DNA of 64,000 nt, taken from Leucobacter sp. CX169 (GTDB lineage Bacteria; Actinomycetota; Actinomycetes; Actinomycetales; Microbacteriaceae). The stretch spans positions 2,666,001 to 2,730,000 of the forward strand of contig NZ_CP071051.1 in the NCBI RefSeq assembly GCF_017161405.1, read 5' to 3'. Positions 1 through 9,512 of the stretch are shown here, piece by piece. The translations under genes were made by a program, and so were the position numbers. The notes under the pieces were generated by a model. That model saw only the letters and a program-made list of their open reading frames with translations, was not told the origin of the DNA and did no database searches. The number at the start of each line of letters is the position of its first letter. Position 1 is the stretch's first letter.

Positions 1-443
1 TGGCGGGGGCGGATATCGCTCGGCATCTCCGCGACCGTGTCGGCCACCGCATCCCAGACGATGGCGACGGTCGCGCCGTGGTCCTCGAACTGGTGCCGCA
101 GCTCGCGCGCGGTGTACAAGGGGTTGTGCTCGACCACAATGGCGCCGAGACGCAGCACCGCGTAGAAGGCGACGACATGCTGCGGCGCGTTCGGCAGCAC
201 GAGCGCGACCCGGTCCCCCGCGCGCACCCCGAGTCGCTTGAGGCCACCAGCCGCCCGCGCGATCTGCTCGCCAAGCTCGCGATAGCTCGTCTCATTCCGG
301 AAGAACTCGAGGGCCACCTTCGGGCCGAAGCGAGCGACCGCGTCGTCGATCATGTCGACGAGCGTCTCGGTGGGCTCAGCAATGTCGTGCGGCACACCCT
401 CCGCGTAGTGCGCCAGCCATGGTCGTGCTTCGTACGGATTCAC
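1..443 (-). CDS. Long-chain acyl-CoA ligase (FadD type), N-terminal part
   Basis: Reading leftwards from GTG 443 gives an open frame to the window edge, so only the first ~147 residues are present. The start is preceded by an AGGTGG/GGAAGGG purine stretch. The protein has the opening of an AMP-forming ligase: the SYRELGEQIARAAGGL segment, then GDRVALVLPNAPQ and the FYAVLRLGAIVVEHNPLYT block typical of fatty-acid CoA ligases. The family activates a carboxylate as an acyl-adenylate and then a CoA thioester. The AMP-binding P-loop and the catalytic domain lie outside the window, so chain-length preference cannot be judged. It follows nusG on the same strand, separated by a strong terminator. Confidence 0.85.
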   Translation of the reverse strand, partial: MNPYEARPWLAHYAEGVPHDIAEPTETLVDMIDDAVARFGPKVALEFFRNETSYRELGEQIARAAGGLKRLGVRAGDRVALVLPNAPQHVVAFYAVLRLGAIVVEHNPLYTARELRHQFEDHGATVAIVWDAVADTVAEMPSDIRPR

Positions 444-502
444 GGTGATCCCTTCCACCTACGGCAGTCTACGCGCGGGGGAAGAAGTCCCCGGAATACA
501 CC

Positions 503-534
503 AATGGCCCGCCCGGAGAACCGGGCGGGCCATT
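503..534 (-). terminator. Terminator hairpin after nusG
   Basis: A 14-bp perfect stem (AATGGCCCGCCCGG with its complement, AGAA-type loop) lies 17 bases past the nusG stop. No U-run follows on the minus strand. It separates nusG from the acyl-CoA ligase. Confidence 0.8.
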
Positions 535-551
535 GAAACGTTGGTGTGTCG

Positions 552-1400
552 CTAGACCATCTTCGAGACCTGGTCGAAGCTGAGCTCGACCGGGGTCTCA
601 CGCTCGAAGAGCGAGACGAGGACGGTGAGCTTGCCAGCCGCCGGGTTGATCTCGCTGATCGTGCCGGGCAGGCCCTCGAAGGAGCCGGACTTGATGGTGA
701 TGGTCTCGCCGACCTCGAAGTCGATCTCGGCGGGGCCCTGCGCCTTGGCATCGCCAGCAACGCCGGCCTTGCCACCCGCGGCGTTCGGCTCGAGCTCAAC
801 GGTGCTCTTCAGCATCTCGAAGGCCTCACTAAAGCGCAGCGGCACGGGGTTGTGGGCGTTGCCCACGAAGCCAGTGACACCGGGGGTGTGGCGGACGACT
901 GACCAGGAGTTCTCGTTCAGCTCCATGCGGACGAGCACGTAGCCGGGGATCCGGACTCGCGTGACCATCTTGCGCTGGCCGTTCTTGACCTCCATGACCT
1001 CTTCCATGGGGACCTGGATCTCGTAGATATCCTCGATCGCCCCCATCGTCTCGCGACGGTTCCAGAGGTTCGACTTCACCTTGCGCTCGTAGCCGGCGTA
1101 GCTGTGCACGACGTACCACTTGCCGGGAGCCATGCGCAGTTCGCGCTTGAACTTCGCGTAGGGATCCTCGACGGGCTCTTCGCCCGCCAGCGCCTCGTCG
1201 ACCGCGATCTCAGCGTCGACCGCATCGGTGACTACGCTCTCAGCGCTTGCTTCAGCCTCGGCGCCTACCGAATCAGCGCCAGTCTCAACCGAATCAGTCT
1301 CGGCCGAATCGGCGTCGACGGCATCCGCATCGGTGGACTGTACGAGCGCGTCAAGCGCCGCGTCAAGGTCGGCCTCGGAGGAATTCATATCTTCGGTCAT
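552..1400 (-). CDS. nusG: Transcription termination/antitermination factor NusG
   Basis: A 282-residue NusG. Residues 1-90 are an acidic, low-complexity extension rich in Ala, Asp, Glu, Ser and Val, as is usual in actinobacteria. The NGN domain starts near residue 92 ([14 protein letters not shown]) and includes [10 protein letters not shown] and TPGVTGFVG. The C-terminal KOW domain carries [17 protein letters not shown]. NusG binds RNA polymerase and, through KOW, S10 or Rho, so it couples transcription to translation or termination. ATG 1400 is chosen; ATG 1388 is possible and would remove four residues. It lies directly downstream of secE, the usual order, but rplK and rplA do not follow it here. 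Confidence 0.97.
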   Translation of the reverse strand: MTEDMNSSEADLDAALDALVQSTDADAVDADSAETDSVETGADSVGAEAEASAESVVTDAVDAEIAVDEALAGEEPVEDPYAKFKRELRMAPGKWYVVHSYAGYERKVKSNLWNRRETMGAIEDIYEIQVPMEEVMEVKNGQRKMVTRVRIPGYVLVRMELNENSWSVVRHTPGVTGFVGNAHNPVPLRFSEAFEMLKSTVELEPNAAGGKAGVAGDAKAQGPAEIDFEVGETITIKSGSFEGLPGTISEINPAAGKLTVLVSLFERETPVELSFDQVSKMV

Positions 1401-1470
1401 GTGAATCTCTTTGCTCTCTGTACGAATCGATCGGGGTCGTGGCGATGGGCGGGGTCATCCGCCCGATCGG

Positions 1471-1752
1471 TTAGACCTGCGGCGCCCCGAAGACGAACAC
1501 GACGAGCCAGCCGAACAGCTGGTCGAGCGCCCACACCAGCGCCATCATGATGACCACGAAGGCCAGCACAACGAGCGTGTAGTTGATGAGCTCCTTGCGG
1601 GTCGGTGTCGTGACCTTCTTGAGCTCCGCAATTACCTGCTGGATGAACAGAACAACGCGACCGAACCACGTCTTCTTCGCGGCACGGTCGGTCTTGGCCT
1701 GCTCGACAAGCCCGTTGCCGGTCTCCTCGATTTCACTGCCACTCACGCGCAT
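1471..1752 (-). CDS. secE: Preprotein translocase subunit SecE
   Basis: A 93-residue single-span membrane protein of the Sec translocon. The start is ATG 1752, with AAGGAC a few bases upstream. The cytoplasmic amphipathic helix has FIQQVIAELKKVTTPT, the SecE signature, followed by one transmembrane segment (YTLVVLAFVVIMMALVWALDQ). SecE clamps the two halves of SecY. The gene sits between tRNA-Trp and nusG, a standard bacterial arrangement, and is probably cotranscribed with nusG across the 70-bp gap. Confidence 0.96.
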   Translation of the reverse strand: MRVSGSEIEETGNGLVEQAKTDRAAKKTWFGRVVLFIQQVIAELKKVTTPTRKELINYTLVVLAFVVIMMALVWALDQLFGWLVVFVFGAPQV

Positions 1753-1795
1753 TTGTCCTTTCAAGGCCCCGGTTGTACGTACCTGCACCGGGGAG

Positions 1796-1871
1796 TGGCA
1801 GGGCGGACAGGACTCGAACCTGCAACCTGCGGTTTTGGAGACCGCTGCTCTACCAATTGAGCCACCACCCT
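1796..1871 (-). tRNA. tRNA-Trp (CCA anticodon)
   Basis: On the minus strand the acceptor arm AGGGTGG pairs with CCGCCCT, the anticodon stem GCGGT/ACCGC encloses CTCCAAA, and the T-arm contains GGTTCGAGTCC. The discriminator is G and the 3' CCA is encoded (1796-1798). It lies just upstream of secE. Confidence 0.97.
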
Positions 1872-2144
1872 ACAGAAGCTAACCCTGCCCTCGCCCTCTT
1901 CGCCGCTTCCCCAGAAATGGAGAAAATGACACAGAAAAGTCTGGGTAGAAATCAACTACCGGGACGAGTCTACGGGAAGATTCGCCGCATGTCTAACTGG
2001 GCCAACTCTGCCGTGCGGCTTTGCGGAAGGCGGAGCCGGGGCGCGCTGCCTGCCGCAGGCGTGCCCCACAAACCGTCCGGCAGGCAGGCCTTGTTCGTGC
2101 AAGCCGACCCAGTTGCGGCATACAAAGCGGCTTAGACTAGAGGG

Positions 2145-3347
2145 GTGAACCAGCTCCCTCGTCTCTCCCAGAAAATCGGCGCAATTGCCGAGTCCGCGAC
2201 CCTCAAGGTCGACGGCAAAGCAAAGGCACTCCAGGCCGAAGGCCGTCTCGTCATCAGCTATGCCGCTGGCGAGCCGAACTTCGCGACCCCGGCGCACATC
2301 GTTGACGCCGCCCGTGCCGCGCTCGATGATCCCAAGAATTTCCGTTACACCGCGGCTGTGGGCCTCCCCGAGCTGCGAGAGGCGATCGCCGCGAAGACGC
2401 TGCGTGACTCGGGTCTCGAGGTCTCGCCCAGCCAGATCATCGTGACCAATGGCGGCAAACAGGCCGTCTACCAGTCATTCCAGGCACTGATCGACCCGGG
2501 CGATGAGGTGCTGCTGCCCAGCCCCTACTGGACCACCTACCCCGAGGCGATCCAGCTGGCCGGTGGCGTCTCGGTCGAGGTCTTTGCCGGCGCCGACCAG
2601 GGCTACAAGGTCACGGTCGATCAGCTTGAGGCCGCCCGCACCGAGAAGACGAAGGTGCTGCTGTTCGTCTCGCCGTCCAACCCGACCGGCGCTGTGTATT
2701 CCCCCGAAGAGACCCGCGCCATCGGCGAGTGGGCACTCGAGAAGGGCCTCTGGGTCATCTCCGACGAGATCTACCAGAATCTGACCTACGACGGCGTGCG
2801 CGCCATCTCGATCGTCGAGGCCGTCCCCGCCATCGCCGACCGCACCATTCTCGTCAACGGCGTCGCCAAGACGTACGCGATGACCGGCTGGCGCCTCGGC
2901 TGGATGATCGGCCCGTCCGACATCATCAAGGGCGCTGCGAACCTGCAGTCTCACCTCACCTCGAACGTCAACAACATCGCGCAGCGCGCGGCGATCGCGG
3001 CCCTGAACGGCTCGCAAGAGCCGATCGAGCAGATGCGTCTCGCGTTCGATCGCCGCCGCAAGGTGATCGTGGCCGAACTGAACAAGGTTTCGGGCTTCAA
3101 CTGCCCGACGCCCGAGGGCGCGTTCTACGCGTACGTCGACGTCACCGCGGCGCTCGGCAAGACCTACCGCGGTGTCACGCCGACGACGTCGCTCGAGCTC
3201 GCCGATCTCATCCTCTCCGAGGTCGAGGTCGCGGCGGTTCCCGGCGAGGCCTTTGGACCGTCCGGCTACCTGCGCTTCAGCTACGCCCTCGCCGACGACG
3301 CGTTGCTCGAGGGGATCCAGCGCATTCAGGCACTGTTCGCCGAGTAG
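2145..3347 (+). CDS. Pyridoxal-phosphate aspartate aminotransferase (class I)
   Basis: A 400-residue fold-type I aminotransferase that moves an amino group between aspartate (or a related amino acid) and 2-oxoglutarate. Seen: [10 protein letters not shown] at 176-185, the cofactor pocket SDEIY at 206-210, the Schiff-base lysine K242 in [16 protein letters not shown], and GYLRFSYA near the C-terminus with the substrate-carboxylate arginine. The GTG start at 2145 lies 6 nt after a TAGACT box (2133-2138), so the mRNA is probably leaderless. It is divergent from tRNA-Trp/secE/nusG, where actinobacteria often carry aspC. Substrate range (Asp, Tyr or prephenate) cannot be fixed from sequence. Confidence 0.93.
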   Translation: MNQLPRLSQKIGAIAESATLKVDGKAKALQAEGRLVISYAAGEPNFATPAHIVDAARAALDDPKNFRYTAAVGLPELREAIAAKTLRDSGLEVSPSQIIVTNGGKQAVYQSFQALIDPGDEVLLPSPYWTTYPEAIQLAGGVSVEVFAGADQGYKVTVDQLEAARTEKTKVLLFVSPSNPTGAVYSPEETRAIGEWALEKGLWVISDEIYQNLTYDGVRAISIVEAVPAIADRTILVNGVAKTYAMTGWRLGWMIGPSDIIKGAANLQSHLTSNVNNIAQRAAIAALNGSQEPIEQMRLAFDRRRKVIVAELNKVSGFNCPTPEGAFYAYVDVTAALGKTYRGVTPTTSLELADLILSEVEVAAVPGEAFGPSGYLRFSYALADDALLEGIQRIQALFAE

Positions 3348-3361
3348 CTCTCGTTCGCCAG

Positions 3362-3406
3362 ACGGCCCGTCCAGTGCGCATTGCGCTGGGCGGGCCGTTT
3401 GCGTTT
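3362..3406 (+). terminator. Terminator after the aspartate aminotransferase
   Basis: An imperfect GC-rich stem (ACGGCCCGTCCAGTG against CGCTGGGCGGGCCGT) starts 14 bases after the stop and is followed by TTTGCGTTTT. Confidence 0.85.
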
Positions 3407-3423
3407 TCCCGGCACCTGGCCCG

Positions 3424-3435
3424 GCAGGATCCTGC
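3424..3435. repeat. Iterated palindrome GCAGGATCCTGC
   Basis: A copy of the window-wide BamHI-centred palindrome, in the gap between the aminotransferase terminator and the calpain cassette. Confidence 0.8.
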
Positions 3436-3514
3436 GCGCAATACCGAGCGCACGAAGTGTCGGGAGCGCACGCTATCGTGGGGATCACCGCATCGCTTTT
3501 TGGGGAGGACGATG

Positions 3515-3808
3515 ATGACCATCGCTATCGACACCGACGACATGCAGATGTTGCGCGGGCGCCTCCGGGATGCCGCCGGCAAGATTGCTGACGCGGTGCC
3601 CCAAATGCCAGGAAGTGCCGCATTCGGGCCGGCCGTATTGGGCGCAGCGGTGGTGTCGTTTGAGTCGGCGATGCGCCAGAAGGCGGACGAGCTCCAGGAG
3701 CGCTGGTCGAAGCTCGAGACTGGCGTCCGCGAAACCTATGACGATATGAGCAAGGTCGAGTCGGACATCATCGCTAAGCTGCAGCGCGTCGAGGGACGGC
3801 CCGAATGA
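3515..3808 (+). CDS. Small helical WXG100-like protein of the calpain cassette
   Basis: A 97-residue, all-helical protein with no signal peptide, beginning MTIAIDTDDMQMLRG. GGGGAGG (3502-3508) favours ATG 3515 over ATG 3512. Its size, the mid-protein Gly/Pro hinge (PQMPGSAAFGP) and the amphipathic helix ending ELQERWSKLETGVRETYDD resemble WXG100 or EspC-like type VII secretion partners, but there is no WxG motif in the hinge. It is the first gene of four with overlapping ends (ATGA with the next gene). It may act as a secretion partner or chaperone for the protease three genes downstream. That role is inferred from context only. Confidence 0.6.
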   Translation: MTIAIDTDDMQMLRGRLRDAAGKIADAVPQMPGSAAFGPAVLGAAVVSFESAMRQKADELQERWSKLETGVRETYDDMSKVESDIIAKLQRVEGRPE

Positions 3809-4095
3809 GCGCCGCCCCCGAGCTCCTCCGTCAGGGCGCCCAGCGCCTCGGCAAGTCCTGCTCAATCGGGTTCATCGGTTCGACGTTGCGCACGACGGAC
3901 GCTGGCGGCGGACTCGCCGCGCGGCTCGGCATTTCCGGCCCCGACGGCCGGAAGACGGTCGAACTCGCGGCGGGCGAGACCGCTCCGCTTCCCGCGGGCG
4001 GGACGCTGCGGGTGCTCGAAATTTTCTTGAGCCCCGATGGCACCAAGGCGGCGGCCGCGATCGAGGTCCACGAGGGCGCGGAGCCAAGCGCATGA
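3805..4095 (+). CDS. Hypothetical 96-residue protein of the calpain cassette
   Basis: Overlaps the upstream gene by ATGA and the downstream gene by ATGA, so translation is probably coupled. No transmembrane segment or signal peptide. The composition suggests a small beta-rich domain: alternating hydrophobics in ETAPLPAGGTLRVLEIFL and KAAAAIEVHE, with GISGPDGRKTVEL before them. No family is recognised. Its position beside a predicted secreted protease makes it a candidate immunity or accessory protein, but nothing in the sequence proves this. Confidence 0.65.
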   Translation: MSAAPELLRQGAQRLGKSCSIGFIGSTLRTTDAGGGLAARLGISGPDGRKTVELAAGETAPLPAGGTLRVLEIFLSPDGTKAAAAIEVHEGAEPSA

Positions 4096-4421
4096 GCCGT
4101 GGCCGGAGGGTCGGCATCATCGTCGGTGCCCTCATCATCGCTGGTGCGGCGATCTGCGCCATCATCTTCGGCGTCGTCGGCATCTCGCAGACCGTGACGG
4201 CTGGCACGCAACCCCGGGTGTGCGGGGTCACCCTTGGCGTGACCTCTTCCGATCAGGGCGTGCGCTTGCTGGGCGCCTCAGACGCCACGCTGGTTCCCGG
4301 GGACCGCGTGCGCGTAGGCCCGATGTGCGTCGTGGAGGTCATCAGCATCGACGACTCCGGCGTGAACCCCGATGCCGACGGTGGCGGGGCACGCGTGCAG
4401 CTGAAGTGGAGACTGTGGTGA
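4092..4421 (+). CDS. Membrane-anchored hypothetical protein of the calpain cassette
   Basis: A 109-residue protein with one N-terminal transmembrane helix (residues ~7-30, VGIIVGALIIAGAAICAIIFG) and a small, probably external beta domain with two cysteines (C44 and C78) that could form a disulfide. It has overlapping starts on both sides. The neighbouring protease begins within its stop codon (GTGA). It could be a membrane immunity or tethering factor for the protease. No family is recognised. Confidence 0.65.
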   Translation: MSRGRRVGIIVGALIIAGAAICAIIFGVVGISQTVTAGTQPRVCGVTLGVTSSDQGVRLLGASDATLVPGDRVRVGPMCVVEVISIDDSGVNPDADGGGARVQLKWRLW

Positions 4422-5644
4422 GCGGATTCGGCGACCCGGGCGCCGTAATGGCGGCGGCGGACGACCTCCTGCGGGCTTCCTCTGCGGCGGCGGACGCTCA
4501 GGGCCTCGCGAAGCGAGCTCGGCCCGAGGTGTGGATGGGCGAGGCCGCCGATGCGTTCACCACCTCGGCAACGAAGACCATCGCGCCCGCACGGCGTCTC
4601 GAGGACGCGCTCCGCGCTGCCAGCGGCACGCTGAGCCGGTATGCGGCGGCGCAGCGCGAGGCGCAATCGAGCTACGAGCATGCGCAGGCCGACTTCGATC
4701 GTTCGGCGCGGGCAGTACGCAGCAACCCCCTCGATATCCCGGCGGCCCTCAATCTCGTGCAATCTCGCCTCGCCGCGTTTGGCGCGCTCGGCCGACTGCA
4801 GGAGGCAGCTTCAATCGCGGCGGGCGAGCTGCGGGCGGCGAGCGGCGAGGACCGGGCAGACCGGCCCTGGTGGGACCCGTTCGGGTGGTTCAACGATGAG
4901 GACGACCCGGACGAACGGGTCTCCGAGAGCATCATGGACGACGACGCGTTCGACGCGGAGGATGTGTCGCAGGGCAGCATCGGCGACTGCTTCATGCTGA
5001 GCTCGATCGTCTCGCTGCTGAGCTCGGACGGCGGTGACGAGTTCATCCGCGAGAACGTACGCTGGGACGCGGACAAGGGCGGGTTCTGGGTCACGCTGTA
5101 CTCCAACGGTGAACCCGAGGAGGTCTTTGTCGAGCACGTCTTCGACAACGGCGCGCGGCAGAATGACTGGCAGTGGCTGATCTTCGGCGGCGACAAGCCG
5201 TCGATTGCGGCGCTCTACGAGTCCGCGCTGCGAGAGAAGTACGGATACAGCTTCCTAGACGGCGGCGTCCCCTCCGAGGCGATGGAGTACATCACCGGCA
5301 AGGACGTCGACGAGATCAGTACTTCTGATTACTCGGGTCTGTCATCTTCGGACTTCGAGGAACTGCGCGAGGTCGTGAACGACGGCGGCCAGGTTGTGTT
5401 GTCGTCGCCGCGCGGCGGGGAACACCAGATCACGGTCGAAGCCCCGGACGGGAGCACCCGCGAGGTCGAGATCGTGACGGGCCACGCATATGCCGTCTCC
5501 CGCATAGACGCCGACGGCAGCGTCTGGGTGCGCAACCCCTGGGGACCGGGCAACAGCGCCGACGGTGGCGGCGAGTTCCGCGTCAGCGCCGACGACGCCA
5601 CGGAACTATTCTGGCGGGCGGCGTCGACGAACGTCACCGAATAG
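4418..5644 (+). CDS. Calpain-like (C2 family) cysteine protease with WxG N-terminal domain
   Basis: A 408-residue two-part protein. Residues 1-145 are helical, with a W39-M-G41 motif in PEVWMGEAADAF followed by long helices, as in WXG/LXG-type secretion domains. After an acidic linker (~150-180) comes a papain-fold domain with the calpain triad: QGSIGDCFMLSS (C191), GHAYAVSRI (H356) and VRNPWG (N373). Calpain-family domains of this kind are cysteine proteases and occur as toxin modules in polymorphic toxins. There is no signal peptide, which agrees with type VII export. The start GTG 4418 overlaps the upstream stop. No ESX ATPase or channel gene lies in the window. Whether it is a toxin or a housekeeping secreted protease is open. 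Confidence 0.82.
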   Translation: MSGFGDPGAVMAAADDLLRASSAAADAQGLAKRARPEVWMGEAADAFTTSATKTIAPARRLEDALRAASGTLSRYAAAQREAQSSYEHAQADFDRSARAVRSNPLDIPAALNLVQSRLAAFGALGRLQEAASIAAGELRAASGEDRADRPWWDPFGWFNDEDDPDERVSESIMDDDAFDAEDVSQGSIGDCFMLSSIVSLLSSDGGDEFIRENVRWDADKGGFWVTLYSNGEPEEVFVEHVFDNGARQNDWQWLIFGGDKPSIAALYESALREKYGYSFLDGGVPSEAMEYITGKDVDEISTSDYSGLSSSDFEELREVVNDGGQVVLSSPRGGEHQITVEAPDGSTREVEIVTGHAYAVSRIDADGSVWVRNPWGPGNSADGGGEFRVSADDATELFWRAASTNVTE

Positions 5645-5681
5645 CCGGGTGGGCCCGGTGCGCCGAGTGCGCGCTGCGCCG

Positions 5682-5695
5682 GGCAGGATCCTGCC
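5682..5695. repeat. Iterated palindrome GGCAGGATCCTGCC
   Basis: A full 14-bp copy in the gap between the convergent calpain and acetyltransferase genes. It is preceded by GC-rich self-complementary sequence (5652-5683) and may serve as a shared terminator. Confidence 0.75.
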
Positions 5696-5708
5696 TGAGG
5701 GTGCAGAG

Positions 5709-6134
5709 TTAGAGGTCTGAGATCAGGCGCTTGCCAAGCACGAGCACCTCGTCCTCGTCGTAGCCGAGGCCTTCGTACATCGCGGTGACCTCCGTGTTGT
5801 CGCGCCGGACCATGAGCATCACCTTGGGGCAGCCGCGCGCCTCGAGCAGGCGCTCGGCCTCGGCGATGAGGGCGGTCGCGACGCCCCGGCGCCGGGCAAC
5901 GCCCGCGACTGCGAGGTAGTAGAGCCAGCCGCGGTGCCCGTCGGTGCCGGCCATCACTGAGCCGATGAGCGTGCGGTCAGCGATGTCTTCCGCGACGAGG
6001 AAGAGCTCCGGCTGCTCGGCGAGCTTGCGCTCAATATCGCGCGCCGGGTCGTTCCAGGGACGGGTGAGCTGCGCCTCGTGCCACAAAGCGACCACGGCGT
6101 CGGTGTCTGCGGGCTGAAACTGGCGAATCTGCAT
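5709..6134 (-). CDS. GNAT acetyltransferase, YpeA-like
   Basis: A 141-residue single-domain N-acetyltransferase. The sequence closely follows the YpeA pattern: RPWNDPARDIERKL near residue 30, then DGHRGWLYYLAV, the acetyl-CoA loop VARRRGVATALI, RGCPKVMLMVRRDNTEV and YEGLGY. The family transfers acetyl from acetyl-CoA to an amine; YpeA substrates are poorly defined. The start ATG 6134 is preferred because the homologous N-terminus (MQIRQFQPADTDAVV) begins there, and the longer frame upstream is not conserved-looking. It runs convergent to the calpain cassette. Confidence 0.88.
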   Translation of the reverse strand: MQIRQFQPADTDAVVALWHEAQLTRPWNDPARDIERKLAEQPELFLVAEDIADRTLIGSVMAGTDGHRGWLYYLAVAGVARRRGVATALIAEAERLLEARGCPKVMLMVRRDNTEVTAMYEGLGYDEDEVLVLGKRLISDL

Positions 6135-6241
6135 GGGGACATTCTGCCAGCTGTGCGCTAGCCGGAGCTCGGTCGTCTGCGACCGCGCGACCGCGCGCCC
6201 AAGCCGCTCGACGGGCGGCAATCGGGAAGAACTGGGGACAC

Positions 6242-6251
6242 CAGGATCCTG
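6242..6251. repeat. Iterated palindrome core CAGGATCCTG
   Basis: Copy between the acetyltransferase and the aminotransferase terminator. Confidence 0.75.
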
Positions 6252-6258
6252 CCCCTAC

Positions 6259-6293
6259 GAAAACGGGCCCGCCCCAAAATGGGAGCGGGCCCG
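6259..6293 (-). terminator. Terminator of the omega-aminotransferase operon
   Basis: On the minus strand, a CGGGCCCGC stem continued by GGG/CCC with one bulged base is followed by TTTTCG. It begins 17 bases past the aminotransferase stop. Confidence 0.88.
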
Positions 6294-6309
6294 AAAACGG
6301 GAGCGGCGA

Positions 6310-7707
6310 CTACTTGCGGAGCGCTGCAGCCTCAGCATCGGCCACGTCGAGCGCGGCGTCGATGATGTCGAGGCCCGTGATGAGGTCCTCTTCCGAGATG
6401 ATCAGCGGAGGCGCGATCTGCAGGCGGTTGCCCGCAGCGAACGGCCAGAGGCCGGCAGCCTTGCAGGCCGCGACGACGCGGTTGAACGGGGCAGCAGCCT
6501 CGCCCGCGGCGTTGAACGGGACCAGCGGCTCGCGGGTCTCGCGGTCTACGACGAGCTCGAGCGCCCAGAACAGGCCCTTGCCGCGAACCTCGCCGATCGA
6601 CGGGTGCTTCTCAGCCATCGCCTCGAGGCGGGGGCGCACGACGCGCTCGCCCAGGTCGCGCACGCGCTCCAGGATCTGCTCCTCTTCGAAGATGTCGAAG
6701 GTCGCGACGCCCGCAGCACAGGCCAGCGGGTGGCCCGAGTAGGTGAGTCCGCCGGGGAACGACTTCTGGTCGAAGGTGTTGTGGATCGCCTCGGAGATCA
6801 CGACGCCGCCGAGGGGCACGTAGCCCGAGTTGACGCCCTTCGCGAAGGTGATGAGGTCGGGAGCCACGTTAAAGCCCTGGAACGCGAACCACTCGCCGGT
6901 GCGGCCGAAGCCGGCCATGACCTCGTCGCAGATCAGCAGGATGCCGAACTCGTCGCACAGTGCGCGGACGCCCTCGAGGTAGCCCGGGGTCGGGATCAGG
7001 ATGCCGTTGGTGCCGGTGACCGACTCGAGGATGATCGCGGCGATGGTGCTGGCACCCTCGAGCACGATGGTGGAGCGCAGGTGTGCGAGCGCGCGCTCGG
7101 TCTCCTGCTCCGGGGTCTCCGCGTAGAAGGCCGAACGGTACGGGTAGGGGCCCGTGAAGTGCACGACACCCGAGTCGAGGGTGCCGTTCGCCCAGCGGCG
7201 CGGCTCACCCGTGAGGGTAATCGCGGTGCCGGTTGAGCCGTGGTACGAGCGGTAGCGGGCAAGCACCTTGTGCTTGCCCGTGTGGTGGCGGGCCATGCGG
7301 ACCGCGTACTCGACGGCGTCAGCGCCGCCGTTGGTGAAGAACACCGAGCGGGCGCCCTCGAACGACTTCTCCACGATGCGCTTGGCGAGCTCGCCGCGCA
7401 CGTCGTTGCCGAGAGCGGGCTGGATGGTCGCGAGGCGACCGGCCTGCTCCTGGATCGCCTTGACGAGGCCGGGGTGCTGGTGGCCGAGGTTCAGGTTGAC
7501 GAGCTGAGACGAGAAGTCGAGGTACTCGGTGCCGTCGTAGTCCCAGAATCGCACGCCCTCACCCTTGGCGATGGGCAGCGTGTTGAGCGTGCCCTGCGCC
7601 GACCACGAGTGGAAGACGTACTGCTTGTCGTTCTCGCGCACCTCGCGCTGCGCGTCGTTGTCGCCGAAGGTCTGCTCGGCGCCGTAAAGGTCGATGTAGT
7701 CAGCCAT
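6310..7707 (-). CDS. Class III omega-aminotransferase (beta-alanine/GABA-pyruvate type)
   Basis: A 465-residue fold-type I, class III aminotransferase. Seen: the phosphate-binding TNGGADAVEYA near 125-135, RSYHGSTGTA at 153-161, ICDEVMAGFGRTGEW with D261 and E262, and the PLP lysine K290 in FAKGVNSGYVPLGG. ATG 7707 has AAAGGA upstream. It is downstream of a methylmalonate/malonate-semialdehyde dehydrogenase in the same direction. This pairing is known for the route beta-alanine to malonate semialdehyde to acetyl-CoA, so a beta-alanine or related omega-amino-acid substrate is inferred. GABA or taurine remain possible. Confidence 0.88.
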   Translation of the reverse strand: MADYIDLYGAEQTFGDNDAQREVRENDKQYVFHSWSAQGTLNTLPIAKGEGVRFWDYDGTEYLDFSSQLVNLNLGHQHPGLVKAIQEQAGRLATIQPALGNDVRGELAKRIVEKSFEGARSVFFTNGGADAVEYAVRMARHHTGKHKVLARYRSYHGSTGTAITLTGEPRRWANGTLDSGVVHFTGPYPYRSAFYAETPEQETERALAHLRSTIVLEGASTIAAIILESVTGTNGILIPTPGYLEGVRALCDEFGILLICDEVMAGFGRTGEWFAFQGFNVAPDLITFAKGVNSGYVPLGGVVISEAIHNTFDQKSFPGGLTYSGHPLACAAGVATFDIFEEEQILERVRDLGERVVRPRLEAMAEKHPSIGEVRGKGLFWALELVVDRETREPLVPFNAAGEAAAPFNRVVAACKAAGLWPFAAGNRLQIAPPLIISEEDLITGLDIIDAALDVADAEAAALRK

Positions 7708-7745
7708 ATCGAGCTGTCCTTTCAAGTTGATGGGGAGACACCCGC

Positions 7746-7775
7746 GGGCTGTGCGGCATCAATGCCGCACAGCCC
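7746..7775 (-). terminator. Perfect hairpin between mmsA and the aminotransferase
   Basis: A 14-bp perfect stem (GGGCTGTGCGGCAT, 2-nt loop) in the 83-bp gap inside the operon, with no U-run. It is likely a partial terminator or an mRNA-stability element that changes the ratio of the two products. Confidence 0.6.
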
Positions 7776-7790
7776 ACAGTTGCTCAGTAG

Positions 7791-9275
<1,485 letters not shown>

Positions 9276-9451
9276 GTGCCGATCCACTCCCTCTCTTGTA
9301 CTCACTGATGGTGACTCTTGCGGGAGGTTCCCGCTGCCGGATGCCTTCGCGCACGCAAAGTGTACGAAGTCAGAATCCCGGTGATGTTGCTAGTATTGCA
9401 GCGAACACCGGCCCCGGAGCCGGTCAGAGCATCGGCACTTTCTCCGATTGA

Positions 9452-9466
9452 CAGACAGACTGTCTG
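9452..9466. promoter_or_regulatory. 15-bp operator-like palindrome, copy 1
   Basis: CAGACAGACTGTCTG, a perfect palindrome around one central base. It lies in the 237-bp divergent region between mmsA and pucR and overlaps a TTGACA box (9449-9454). An identical palindrome (other orientation of the central base) lies upstream of gltB at 24895. Confidence 0.7.
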
Positions 9467-9512
9467 GCCACTGGATCCTGCCGCACGCGCCGCACGCAGC
9501 AGAGGAATTGCG

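Noticed and set aside
1872-2144. A small gene between tRNA-Trp and the aminotransferase
   Set aside because: Frames here have no family resemblance; the stretch holds promoters and a GCCTGCC/GGCAGGC inverted repeat.
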